Positions 1-6,206 of a stretch of DNA of 8,845 nucleotides are shown here, piece after piece. A program made the translations under genes and the position numbers. The DNA is taken from the NCBI GenBank assembly GCA_007129455.1, contig SKVL01000007.1:1-8845 (forward strand), read 5' to 3'. The notes below the pieces were generated by a model. That model did not search any database. It was not told the DNA's origin and saw only the letters and a list, made by a program, of their open reading frames with translations. Each line of letters begins with the position of its first letter. Positions within the stretch are counted from its first letter, which is position 1. Source of the stretch: Candidatus Campbelliibacteriota bacterium (lineage in GTDB: Bacteria > Patescibacteriota > Minisyncoccia > Phycocordibacterales > CSBR16-193).

Positions 1-25
1 AAACCGCTTGCCTATAGATTTCGGA

Positions 26-892
26 CTATTTCCCCGAGAATATGTCCAGCTTCTCGCCGACGACTCTTTCCACCTCACTTACCGCGGTCTTTAGGTATCT
101 GTAGGGAGCGACCTCGTCGGGATTCTCTTCAAGTCCTTTTGCAAGGCCTTCTTTGTAGGCGACCCTGATCTCGGTACTTACATGAACGATACTTATTCCG
201 GCCTTTATCGCTTCTTTGATATCCTCATCGGAGCTTCCGGAGCCACCGTGTAAGACCAAAGGGACACCGGCCGACTCCCTTATCTCTCTTATCCTTTCGG
301 TGTAGAGTTTCGGCTTAAGACCTTTCCGGCTCATACCGTGAACACTGCCGACCGCCGGCGCGAAAAGATCCACTCCGACGGCTTCAACGAAGCTTTTGGC
401 TTCTTCCGGTCGGGTCAATAGCTCCTCGGAGACAGCGGCGCCTTCCGGCAAGTCGTCAAACCAAGAAGAAGAACTGCCTATATAGCCGAGCTCACACTCG
501 GTCAGAATATCGGGGTTAACCGAACGCGCGTACTCAACGCACTTTTTGGTCATCTCAATGTTCTCCTCCCGAGGAAGCTTGGCGCCGTCTATCACAACAG
601 AGTCATAGCCCAAGTCCACCACCTCTTTGACCCTCTCATATGAGTAAGTGTGGTCGGCGTTCAGAAACACCGGAATATCAAGATCTTTTCGCACACTTTG
701 AACCAAAGTCAGCGCCTGCCGAGCACCCAAAAAATCCCTTTCTCCTTCGGAGACCCCGATTATGACCGGCAGATCTCTGGTTTTGGCGGCGTTTATAACC
801 CCCCAAAACATCTCAGTGTTGGAAATGTTAAAGTGACCGATAGCAACGCCTTCTTTCTCGGCGTCTTCTATACACTCTCTGTATGTTTTCAT
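26..892 (-). CDS. fba: Class II fructose-bisphosphate aldolase family protein
   Basis: Probably a zinc-dependent aldolase that cleaves or forms a ketose bisphosphate (fructose 1,6-bisphosphate to dihydroxyacetone phosphate plus glyceraldehyde 3-phosphate) in the cytoplasm. Visible class II motifs, numbered from the chosen ATG (288 aa): NADH at 78-81 (catalytic D80, zinc ligand H81), YDSVVIDGAKLP around 96-107, ECELG at 132-136, GSVHG at 182-186 (zinc ligand H185), and LHGGSG at 214-219 (zinc ligand H215). The reading frame extends upstream to a TTG at 922, but homologues begin close to MKTYRECI, so the ATG at 892 is preferred. The phosphate-binding segment usually reading K-[IV]-N-[IV]-x-T is IVHVSTEIR (235-243) here, losing the usual Asn. 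It is divergent from the PfkB kinase gene. Family membership is firm; the exact substrate (fructose, tagatose or sedoheptulose bisphosphate) is not. Confidence 0.88.
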   Translation of the reverse strand: MKTYRECIEDAEKEGVAIGHFNISNTEMFWGVINAAKTRDLPVIIGVSEGERDFLGARQALTLVQSVRKDLDIPVFLNADHTYSYERVKEVVDLGYDSVVIDGAKLPREENIEMTKKCVEYARSVNPDILTECELGYIGSSSSWFDDLPEGAAVSEELLTRPEEAKSFVEAVGVDLFAPAVGSVHGMSRKGLKPKLYTERIREIRESAGVPLVLHGGSGSSDEDIKEAIKAGISIVHVSTEIRVAYKEGLAKGLEENPDEVAPYRYLKTAVSEVERVVGEKLDIFSGK

Positions 893-972
893 AAATGTAA
901 TTTTAACATATCCACAGCGCAAATAAATATGTGTTATACTGTTGAGAATTGTAAAATAACCTTGTAAATATC
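893..972. promoter_or_regulatory. Divergent promoter region between the aldolase and PfkB kinase genes
   Basis: This 80-bp AT-rich gap separates two divergent starts. On the + strand an extended -10, TGTTATACT, lies at 932-940 with a weak -35-like tccaca at 911-916 (18-bp spacer), giving a leader of about 26 nt for the kinase. On the - strand an extended -10-like TGTTAAAAT ends at 900 (hexamer 905..900), which would start transcription within a few bases of the aldolase ATG at 892. A second - strand hexamer, TATAAC (938..933), overlaps the + strand -10. No Shine-Dalgarno motif precedes either start. The promoters are inferred from motifs only. Confidence 0.5.
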
Positions 973-1980
973 ATGAGTGATGAGCAAATTGACTTTCTCG
1001 CCATCGGCGACATCGTGGTTGACGCCTTTATCCGCATAGAGGATGCCAAGGTGGAAAAGGATAAAGAAAAAGGCACCTTCAATCTCTGTATATCGTTCGG
1101 AAACAAAATACCGTACAAGTATGTGGAGGTGGTCTACGCCGTCGGCAACAGCCCCAACGCTTCGGTCTCCGCCTCGCGACTGGGACTGAAAACCGCTCTG
1201 GTAACCTCCATCGGTGACGATCCGGAGGGAGAGAGATGCTTGGAGGTCTTGAAAGAAGAGGGTGTCTCAACCGAGTTCGTAACCCGCCAGAGAGGGTTCC
1301 AGACCAACTACCACTACGTACTCTGGTACGAAGATGAAAGAACGATACTGGTCAAACACCAAGACTACCCCTACTCTTTCCCGAACTTGGAGACTCCGCC
1401 CAAGTGGATATATTTGAGCTCTCTTTCTGAGAACTCGCTTCCCTACCACAATGCTATCGCCGAGTATGTAAAGGCCAACCCGGAAGTCAAACTCACTTTC
1501 CAGCCGGGAACCTTCCAGATGGGATTGGGCTACGAGACCTTGAAAGATATATATCAACTCTCGGAGCTCTTCTTCTGTAATGTGGAGGAAGCCAAAGAGA
1601 TAGTCGGCAAAAAGCACGAGAAAATGGAGATAAACGACCTTCTCAAGATGACCCGCGATCTGGGACCGAAGATCGTTGTCATAACCGACGGACCCAAAGG
1701 CGCTTACACTTATGACGGAGAGGAGATGTGGTATATGCCTCTCTATCCGGACCCTAAACCGCCGGTTGACCGAACCGGCGCCGGCGACTCTTTCGCATCA
1801 ACCTTCACCAGCGCCTTGGCGCTCGGGAAATCCATTCCGGAGGCCATCCAGTGGGCGCCGATAAACTCAATGTCGGTGGTCCAAGGAGTCGGCGCGCAAA
1901 AAGGACTTCTTTCAAGAGAGAAACTTGAGGAGTACCTCTCAAACCGCCCCGATGACTACGAGCCGAGAAAGATAAACTGA
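973..1980 (+). CDS. PfkB-family (ribokinase-like) carbohydrate kinase
   Basis: Cytoplasmic ATP-dependent kinase of the ribokinase/PfkB fold, 335 aa, a typical family length. The N-terminal strand carries IGDIVVDAF (11-19). The substrate-side glycine motif is VGNSPNAS (57-64), where the family usually has a Gly-Gly pair followed by an Asn. FCNVEEAKEI (201-210) holds the NxxE magnesium/phosphate motif (N203, E206). VVITDGPKGAYTY (235-247) leads into the C-terminal anion-hole motif DRTGAGDSF (266-274) with catalytic D272. The ATG at 973 fits the family N-terminus; no Shine-Dalgarno site precedes it. It is the only plus-strand gene in the window and is divergent from the aldolase gene, suggesting it supplies that enzyme with a bisphosphate, but ribokinase, fructokinase or nucleoside kinase activity cannot be excluded. 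An extended segment at 25-50 is unlike short ribokinases. Confidence 0.85.
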   Translation: MSDEQIDFLAIGDIVVDAFIRIEDAKVEKDKEKGTFNLCISFGNKIPYKYVEVVYAVGNSPNASVSASRLGLKTALVTSIGDDPEGERCLEVLKEEGVSTEFVTRQRGFQTNYHYVLWYEDERTILVKHQDYPYSFPNLETPPKWIYLSSLSENSLPYHNAIAEYVKANPEVKLTFQPGTFQMGLGYETLKDIYQLSELFFCNVEEAKEIVGKKHEKMEINDLLKMTRDLGPKIVVITDGPKGAYTYDGEEMWYMPLYPDPKPPVDRTGAGDSFASTFTSALALGKSIPEAIQWAPINSMSVVQGVGAQKGLLSREKLEEYLSNRPDDYEPRKIN

Positions 1981-2001
1981 AAAGACAAAGATCAAAAAAA
2001 G

Positions 2002-2036
2002 AAAAGCCCGAAGTCAAATCTTCGGGTTTTTTGTTG
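2002..2036. terminator. Bidirectional intrinsic terminator after the PfkB kinase
   Basis: A perfect 7-bp stem, cccgaag (2007-2013) and cttcggg (2020-2026), encloses a tcaaat loop and is followed by six T residues (2027-2032). On the opposite strand the same stem is followed by an A/T tract (1994-2005 read in reverse gives TTTTCTTTTTTT). It lies between the plus-strand kinase and the minus-strand hicA side, so it can stop both. The core is repeated at 2762-2786. Confidence 0.88.
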
Positions 2037-2073
2037 GGTCATTCTTTATCCGAACATCAAAGTGATGTTTTTT

Positions 2074-2227
2074 TATAAATAACCTTTTACTCTTTTAGTA
2101 TAAGGTCTTTTAAGCGGTGGTTTATTCCGTTGTAAGTTACAACATCAACCCTTCTTTTGAGTTTCTCTTCCAACTCCAGCTTTACCCCGACAAAATCAAG
2201 CAGACCTTCACTTTCTTCGATGATCAA
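2074..2227 (-). pseudogene. Decayed 3' fragment of an MntA-like nucleotidyltransferase gene with the first codons of hepT
   Basis: Read on the minus strand, about 47 codons correspond without gaps to the C-terminal half of the intact MntA at 3127-3420. Shared stretches include KLELEEKLKRRVDVVTYNGIN and LKDLILKE. The frame has no start codon and lacks the catalytic GS...DxD region. A TAA at 2089..2087 sits where the intact gene has CAA (Gln). Just past it, the equivalent of the hepT start codon is ATA (2076..2074) instead of ATG. Similarity fades near 2227, at the end of hicA, whose stop codon overlaps the fragment. Only about 40 bp separate the fragment from the terminator at 2007-2032, so the rest of hepT is absent. 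The fragment cannot make a working antitoxin. Confidence 0.82.
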
Positions 2228-2454
2228 GACCGCGCGGCTTTTCTAAAATCTTCTTCTTCAATTTTCGCAAGCTCCAATACACCGAGGAGTGTCCCGCGCG
2301 CCAACTCACGATGCATTGGGATAATTGTAATAACCTTTTGTCCGCGAACCTTTTTGCTCAATTTTACATGACTTCCTTTTTGTGAAACAAAGGAAAACCC
2401 GAACTTAAGAACCAATACCTTTTTAACTTCTTTTCCGGAATATGTTTTAGCCAC
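2224..2454 (-). CDS. hicA: HicA-family mRNA interferase toxin
   Basis: Small toxin of the HicAB type II toxin-antitoxin family, a dsRNA-binding-like fold that cleaves mRNA. From the GTG start it is 76 aa, within the usual HicA range. The signature is YSGKEVKKVLVLKFGF (5-20) followed by QKGSH (25-29) with the presumed catalytic H29, then the strand KVITIIPMHRELARGTL (40-56), which is the standard HicA ending before the final helix. Start choice: a GTG at 2454 places the conserved SGKE in its normal position; an in-frame TTG at 2460 would add two residues. The start overlaps the end of hicB by 8 nt (14 nt with TTG), indicating translational coupling. The C-terminal residues KAARS run into the decayed mntA copy, so the tail may have been altered by that junction. 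Confidence 0.85.
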   Translation of the reverse strand: MAKTYSGKEVKKVLVLKFGFSFVSQKGSHVKLSKKVRGQKVITIIPMHRELARGTLLGVLELAKIEEEDFRKAARS

Positions 2455-2665
2455 GAACAATTTCTATAGAAGTAACCAAGGGTGCCTCCCGGGCAAGTTC
2501 TTTCTTTTTGTTGGGCATGTTTTCAAGATACAGAATGACCGCTTCTTTAAGATTCTTCTTTGCCTCCTCAATGGTTTTCCCTTGACTGGTCACGGACAGC
2601 TCCAAAGAGCGAGCAACAAACCACTTGCCTTCTTTTTTGATGATAGCTGTTGATGTGTAAGTCAT
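2447..2665 (-). CDS. hicB: HicB-family antitoxin
   Basis: Antitoxin partner of the downstream hicA, 72 aa. The sequence shows the partial RNase H-like HicB fold: an N-terminal strand with TSTAIIKKEGKWFVARS (4-20), the LELSVTSQGKTIEEA turn (21-35) and the helix KNLKEAVILYLEN (37-49), ending with the strand VTSIEIV (64-70). It binds and neutralises HicA. Many HicB proteins carry a C-terminal ribbon-helix-helix or HTH DNA-binding domain; this one stops right after the core fold and has none, so autorepression by HicB alone is not evident. The gene order is antitoxin first. The ATG at 2665 lies about 11 nt downstream of a -10-like hexamer, giving an almost leaderless transcript. Confidence 0.85.
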   Translation of the reverse strand: MTYTSTAIIKKEGKWFVARSLELSVTSQGKTIEEAKKNLKEAVILYLENMPNKKKELAREAPLVTSIEIVRG

Positions 2666-2676
2666 ATCACTTTTAC

Positions 2677-2705
2677 TTTATAACAAGATAGGCGAAGAGG
2701 CAATG
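2677..2705 (-). promoter_or_regulatory. Putative promoter of hicB-hicA
   Basis: An extended -10, TGT then TATAAA, lies on the minus strand at 2685..2677, with a weak TTGCCT -35-like hexamer about 15 bp upstream. Transcription would start roughly 5 nt before the hicB ATG. No Shine-Dalgarno motif is present. Motif-based inference only. Confidence 0.45.
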
Positions 2706-2755
2706 ATAGCCCTTACCGGCAAAAGAATCTATAAAAAACAAAAGAAATGAGCAAG

Positions 2756-2786
2756 AAAAAACCGAAGTCAAATCTTCGGGTTTTTT
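2756..2786. terminator. Intrinsic terminator after hepT, near-copy of the one at 2002-2036
   Basis: The 6-bp stem ccgaag (2762-2767) and cttcgg (2774-2779) has the same tcaaat loop as the first terminator. On the minus strand it is followed by six T (2761..2756), terminating mntA-hepT about 20 nt after the hepT stop. On the plus strand six T follow at 2781-2786, so it can work both ways. The 25 bases from 2762 to 2786 are identical to 2008-2032. Confidence 0.85.
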
Positions 2787-2804
2787 ATTGGATATTATGA
2801 GAGT

Positions 2805-3143
2805 TCAGTTATTTTTCATAAGCCTCTCCACTTGTTCTTTAAGTACAGGAATATCCTTTTTTACTACATTCCAAACTATATCCACATCAACCCCAAAATA
2901 CTCATGAATCAAAACATCTCTCGTTCCCGCAATTTCTTTCCAAGGTATCTCCGGATTTTCATTTTTTAAAGAATCAGGCAGATTTTTTACGGCTTCACCA
3001 ATTATTTCCAGTTTTCTCATAACAGCATCTTGTGTTTTTATATCATTTTCAAAATCTTCCCCGGAAAAACCTTCCGTGTATTTTTCAATATCAGAAATGG
3101 AATCCAGTATGTGTTGTAAAAATATCTTATTGTCCTTTTTCAT
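2805..3143 (-). CDS. hepT: HepT-like HEPN-domain ribonuclease toxin
   Basis: Toxin of the HepT-MntA type VII toxin-antitoxin family (HEPN domain, formerly DUF86), 112 aa, the usual length. It is an all-helical protein with the diagnostic helix KLEIIGEAVKNLP (44-56) and the active motif RDVLIHEYFG (75-84), which is R-x4-H-x-Y with R75, H80 and Y82. In characterised systems the toxin cleaves RNA and the MntA partner AMPylates the tyrosine of this motif, silencing it; all these residues are present here, so the toxin appears catalytically intact. Its ATG overlaps the end of mntA by 17 nt, so the pair is translationally coupled. The DNA is AT-richer than the surrounding metabolic genes, consistent with acquired cargo. 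Confidence 0.9.
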   Translation of the reverse strand: MKKDNKIFLQHILDSISDIEKYTEGFSGEDFENDIKTQDAVMRKLEIIGEAVKNLPDSLKNENPEIPWKEIAGTRDVLIHEYFGVDVDIVWNVVKKDIPVLKEQVERLMKNN

Positions 3144-3420
3144 AAATAACTTTTTGTTCTTTCAGTATGAGGTCTTTTAAATGGCGGTTTATTCCGTTGT
3201 AGGTTACAACATCAACCCTCCTTTTGAGTTTCTCTTCCAACTCCAACTTCAAACCGACAAGGTCGAAAAGACTCTTCCCTTCTTCAAGGTTAACCAAAAG
3301 ATCAATGTCGCTCGTATCTTTCGCTTCACCTCTTGCGACAGAACCGAAAACCGCGGCTTTGTTCACCCCTTGACGTTCAAGTATCGGAATTATTTCTTTT
3401 TTTATTGATTCCACGGTCAT
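3127..3420 (-). CDS. mntA: MntA-like minimal nucleotidyltransferase antitoxin
   Basis: Minimal nucleotidyltransferase of the pol-beta superfamily (MNT), 97 aa from the chosen start. The catalytic motif GS-x10-DxD is complete: FGSVARGEAKDTSDID with G26, S27, D38 and D40, and the third carboxylate is D70 in RRVDVVTY (67-74). In known HepT-MntA pairs this enzyme transfers AMP from ATP to the toxin's tyrosine. The frame stays open to 3468, but the ATG at 3420 matches family N-termini and lies just 6 nt after a perfect TATAAT, so the upstream 16 residues are rejected. It is antitoxin-first, coupled to hepT by a 17-nt overlap. A decayed copy of its 3' half occurs about 1.07 kb away at 2074-2227. 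Confidence 0.9.
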   Translation of the reverse strand: MTVESIKKEIIPILERQGVNKAAVFGSVARGEAKDTSDIDLLVNLEEGKSLFDLVGLKLELEEKLKRRVDVVTYNGINRHLKDLILKEQKVIYEKGQ

Positions 3421-3426
3421 ACCTAG

Positions 3427-3454
3427 ATTATACAGAGTAACAGAGGAACGGCAA
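3427..3454 (-). promoter_or_regulatory. Promoter of mntA-hepT
   Basis: A consensus TATAAT (3432..3427) and a TTGCCG -35 (3454..3449) are separated by 16 bp on the minus strand. The -10 ends 6 nt before the ATG at 3420, so transcription should begin at or within a base or two of the start codon. The transcript would be leaderless. Confidence 0.65.
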
Positions 3455-3470
3455 CACGTTCTTGTCATTT

Positions 3471-3490
3471 AAAAAACCGCAAGGCTTCTT
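3471..3490 (-). terminator. Possible weak terminator after the transketolase operon
   Basis: On the minus strand a short stem GAAGCC, loop TTGC and GGTTTT (two wobble pairs) runs into a run of six T at 3476..3471. It is about 65 nt downstream of the tktC stop and just upstream of the mntA promoter. The stem is weak. Confidence 0.35.
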
Positions 3491-3556
3491 AAAAATAGTT
3501 ACCGGAAAAAGATAAACTAAATAGAGAAAAGGTTATATTTTCATAAAACCCCAACC

Positions 3557-4552
3557 TCACTTCCTCGCCATAACTCTCTCAACGGCACTCAGTATATCCC
3601 CCTCTCCCATTTTGAACTTCTCCAAAAGCTCCTCGGCCTTACCCGACTCGCCGAAGGCATCGTCAACACCGATGAATTCCATCGGGGTCGGCCGATGAAC
3701 TGCCAAAAACTCCGCTACGGCGCTTCCCATACCTCCCATCTTTTGGTGTTCCTCAACGGTCACTATGGCTTCGGTCTGCTCGGCCAACTCGGCTATCGCC
3801 TCGCCGTCCAAGGGCTTTACCGTTGAGAGATTCAAAACCTTGGCTTTAATAGCTTTCTCCTCCAATACTCGGGCCACTTTGAGAGCTCTGTAGAGCAAAG
3901 GGCCGGTCGCGATAATGCCGACATCAGCCTTGCCGACAGCCTCGCCGTAGAAAAGCATCGCTTTGCCTATCTCGAAATCAGTATCATCGGTTGTCATCAT
4001 CGGGGTCTTGTCTCTGGTAAGGCGCATATATGCGGGGGTGTCGGTTTTCGCCATCGCCAGAGTCGCTTTATAGGCCTCTTTGGCGTCACACGGAGAGATG
4101 ACCGTCATATTGGGCAGACTCCTCATCAGTGCGATGTCTTCAAGGGCTTGGTGTGTCCCGCCGTCCGGTCCCACCGAAACACCGACATGTGAGCCGATTA
4201 TCTTGACCGGTTGGTTGTTGTAGCAGATGGTGGTCCTTATCTGCTCCCAGTTCCTGCCGGGTGAGAAAACGGCGTAGGAGTTCGCAAAAGGGATCTTGCC
4301 CATCGCGCCCATTCCGCTTGCGACCGTAACCAAGTTCTGCTCGGCAACCCCGACCTGAACAAACCTCTCGGGAAATCTCTCGGCGAAGTAGTTTCCCGCG
4401 GTTGAACCGGTCAGATCGGCCGAGAGCAGTACCACTCTCTCATCTCGCTCTCCGGCCTCCAGCAAACCCTTGCCATACCCTTCACGAGTGGATACATGCT
4501 CCATTCTGTCGGTGAAGATGTCTTTATTCAAATTTGAAGTTTCGTCTTTCAT
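3557..4552 (-). CDS. tktC: Transketolase, C-terminal subunit (pyrimidine-binding and C-terminal domains)
   Basis: Second half of a split, two-gene transketolase, 331 aa, cytoplasmic, working as a complex with the product of the gene just upstream. It supplies the domain that binds the TPP pyrimidine ring: the catalytic glutamate is E71 in VGVAEQNLV (67-75), followed by FANSYAVF (89-96), SHVGVSVGPDGGTHQALEDIA (121-141) and LPNMTVISPCDA (146-157). The C-terminal transketolase domain follows with VGIIATGPLL and VKVLNLSTVKPLD-like strands and EEHQKMGGMGSAVAE near residues 268-282. The ATG at 4552 lies 8 nt after the tktN stop; an internal Met17 is a possible alternative start. A DXS-type or pyruvate dehydrogenase E1 reading is less likely given the tktN partner and rpe in the same operon. 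Confidence 0.92.
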   Translation of the reverse strand: MKDETSNLNKDIFTDRMEHVSTREGYGKGLLEAGERDERVVLLSADLTGSTAGNYFAERFPERFVQVGVAEQNLVTVASGMGAMGKIPFANSYAVFSPGRNWEQIRTTICYNNQPVKIIGSHVGVSVGPDGGTHQALEDIALMRSLPNMTVISPCDAKEAYKATLAMAKTDTPAYMRLTRDKTPMMTTDDTDFEIGKAMLFYGEAVGKADVGIIATGPLLYRALKVARVLEEKAIKAKVLNLSTVKPLDGEAIAELAEQTEAIVTVEEHQKMGGMGSAVAEFLAVHRPTPMEFIGVDDAFGESGKAEELLEKFKMGEGDILSAVERVMARK

Positions 4553-4560
4553 ATGTAAAT

Positions 4561-5427
4561 TTATTTTCCCCTCTCTATCTCCTCATCGATTCCGTCCAGC
4601 TCCTCCAAAGCTTTTTTGCCCTGCTCCTCATCCGGAACTTTACCGTGCCACTCGTACTTTCCTTCAAACTCGGAGACTCCTTTGCCGGGGATGGTTTTGG
4701 CGATTATCATTGAGGGTTTTTCTTTCTCCAACTTGGCGCGCATAAACGCCTCCGTGATATGACCAATGTCGTGCCCGTCAATTTCCACCGTGCTCCACCC
4801 CCAAGACTCCCACTTCTCTTTCAATGGCTCCAAGGGCATAATATCTTGAGTGAAACCGTCTATCTGTATGTTGTTCCTGTCTACGACCGCTATAACATTG
4901 GCAAGTCTCTCTTTAGCGACGAGCATTCCCGCCTCCCAGATGTTTCCCGAGTTCAGCTCGCCGTCGCTTAAAAGGCAGTAGAAATATCTCTCCGAAGAGT
5001 CGCCGTGGTTCATCCTGTCGGCTATCGCCATACCGGCGATCTGCGAAAGCCCGCACCCCAAAGGGCCGGAGGTGGTCTCAATTCCGGGGAGATGTTCCCT
5101 GTGCGGGTGCCCCTGGAGACGGCTCCCGAGTTTTCTCAAGGTCATAAGCTCCTCCTCGGGGAAATACCCCGCCTCGGTCATCGTCGCATAAAGCACGGGG
5201 CAAATATGCCCGTTTGAAAGAACGACCCTGTCGCGCTTCTCCCACAACGGCTCATTGGGTCTGTGGTTCAAGACCTTCAAATACAAAACGGTGAACACAT
5301 CGGCCATACCCAAAGAGCCGGCGGTGTGGCCGGAGCGGGCTTCCGTCAACATCCGAATGATATGCTTCCGTATCCGGTTGGCACTTTTTTCAAGCTCGTA
5401 TATTTCTTTTTCGGTCAATGTACTCAT
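4561..5427 (-). CDS. tktN: Transketolase, N-terminal subunit (TPP diphosphate-binding domain)
   Basis: First half of the split transketolase, 288 aa. Transketolase moves two-carbon units between ketose and aldose phosphates in the non-oxidative pentose phosphate pathway. Visible TPP/Mg motifs are RSGHTAGSLG (31-40; H34), VLSNGHICPVLYA (69-81; H74), LQGHPHR (104-110), ETTSGPLGCGLSQIAGMA (117-134) and the metal-binding stretch LLSDGELNSGNIWEA (152-166), with D155 as ligand, ending in VVDRNNIQIDG (181-191) with the Asn ligand. The canonical GDG is SDG here, a tolerated variant in this family. The start at 5427 is 18 nt after the rpe stop with no Shine-Dalgarno site. Order rpe-tktN-tktC on one strand with gaps of 18 and 8 nt indicates a single transcript. 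Confidence 0.93.
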   Translation of the reverse strand: MSTLTEKEIYELEKSANRIRKHIIRMLTEARSGHTAGSLGMADVFTVLYLKVLNHRPNEPLWEKRDRVVLSNGHICPVLYATMTEAGYFPEEELMTLRKLGSRLQGHPHREHLPGIETTSGPLGCGLSQIAGMAIADRMNHGDSSERYFYCLLSDGELNSGNIWEAGMLVAKERLANVIAVVDRNNIQIDGFTQDIMPLEPLKEKWESWGWSTVEIDGHDIGHITEAFMRAKLEKEKPSMIIAKTIPGKGVSEFEGKYEWHGKVPDEEQGKKALEELDGIDEEIERGK

Positions 5428-5445
5428 TTTAATATTTAAATCGTC

Positions 5446-6141
5446 TCAAGCGGAAGACAGTCTTTTTATCACTTCGGCTTTATCGTTGGCCTCAAAGATA
5501 GCCGAGCCGGAGACCAGTCGATTGGCGCCCGCGCGAGAAAGCAAAGGGGCGCTGTCCTCATCCACTCCGCCGTCAACGCTTATGACAAGCTCGGGAAAGC
5601 TTTTTCGTAAAGAACTCACCCTTTCCAAAACCCTCTCGTCAAACTCCTCTCCTTGGTAGCCGATTCGGGCGATACCCATCAATTGAACAAAGTCTATGTC
5701 CGGAATGTGGGGAGTCAGAACGTCAAGAGAGGTCTCCAACCCCAAAGCCAAGCCGATCTCGGTGGATAGGAAAGAGTCTTTCGGAACCGACGCGTCACGA
5801 GTAACCTTTATAAAGCGCTCCGCATCGTCCATTGCTTCAATATGCCCGATTATCCTCTTGGCGCCGGCCCTTATCCACCTCTCCGCTTCCTCTTCTTGGC
5901 CTCCGACCATCATATCAACCTCAAACTCGAGCTCTTTCAAGTGTGGCATGTCTTTTCTTTCATTGATCACATCTTCAAATTCATCAATGTCTTTTGACCG
6001 GTAAGGCCAAGTAATGGGTGGCACGAACACACCATCCATAACATCTATCTGCACCAAAGAAACCAAGTCTCTGACCTTGCCCATTTTGCTTCGCAGATCT
6101 TCAAAGCTCTCTGGCATTATTGCGGGGATGATCTCTGTCAT
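5446..6141 (-). CDS. rpe: Ribulose-phosphate 3-epimerase family protein, divergent metal site
   Basis: TIM-barrel protein of 231 aa resembling ribulose-phosphate 3-epimerase, which interconverts ribulose 5-phosphate and xylulose 5-phosphate. Recognisable family landmarks are QIDVMDGVFVPP (31-42), the EVDMMVGG strand (74-81), IIGHIEA (97-103), VQLMGIARIGYQGEEF (152-167) in the position of the usual MSVNPGFGGQ, VDGGV (189-193) and GANRLVSGSAIF (205-216). The aspartates D33 and D190 that act in catalysis are kept, but the two metal-binding histidines appear replaced: Q31 for the His of HxDVMDG and D76 for the His of HLMV. It is the first gene of an operon with tktN and tktC, which supports a pentose phosphate role. 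Epimerase activity is therefore likely from context but not certain from the active site. Confidence 0.8.
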   Translation of the reverse strand: MTEIIPAIMPESFEDLRSKMGKVRDLVSLVQIDVMDGVFVPPITWPYRSKDIDEFEDVINERKDMPHLKELEFEVDMMVGGQEEEAERWIRAGAKRIIGHIEAMDDAERFIKVTRDASVPKDSFLSTEIGLALGLETSLDVLTPHIPDIDFVQLMGIARIGYQGEEFDERVLERVSSLRKSFPELVISVDGGVDEDSAPLLSRAGANRLVSGSAIFEANDKAEVIKRLSSA

Positions 6142-6148
6142 AAAACAA

Positions 6149-6206
6149 CAAATGATAAAACTTTAAAAACTTAACGGACCTTTATCAAATGATAACTTTT
6201 TAACGG
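6149..6206. repeat. Imperfect direct repeat upstream of rpe
   Basis: caaatgata at 6149-6157 and 6186-6194 begins two units that both end in ttaacgg (6171-6177) or taacgg (6201-6206), with intervening A/T-rich bases shortened in the second copy. The units are 37 bp apart and overlap the predicted rpe promoter, so they could be operator sites or a simple local duplication. Confidence 0.5.

Noticed and set aside
893..922. Ten-residue N-terminal extension of the aldolase from a TTG at 922
   Set aside because: The TTG is a rare start, lies within the divergent promoter region, and aldolase homologues begin near the ATG at 892.
3421..3468. Longer MntA start at 3468
   Set aside because: The extra 16 residues overlap the consensus TATAAT and -35 of the mntA promoter and have no counterpart in the family.
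4561..5427. SDG in place of GDG in the transketolase TPP motif as a sign of inactivity
   Set aside because: The metal-binding Asp, the following Glu and the downstream Asn are all present, and SDGE variants occur in functional split transketolases.
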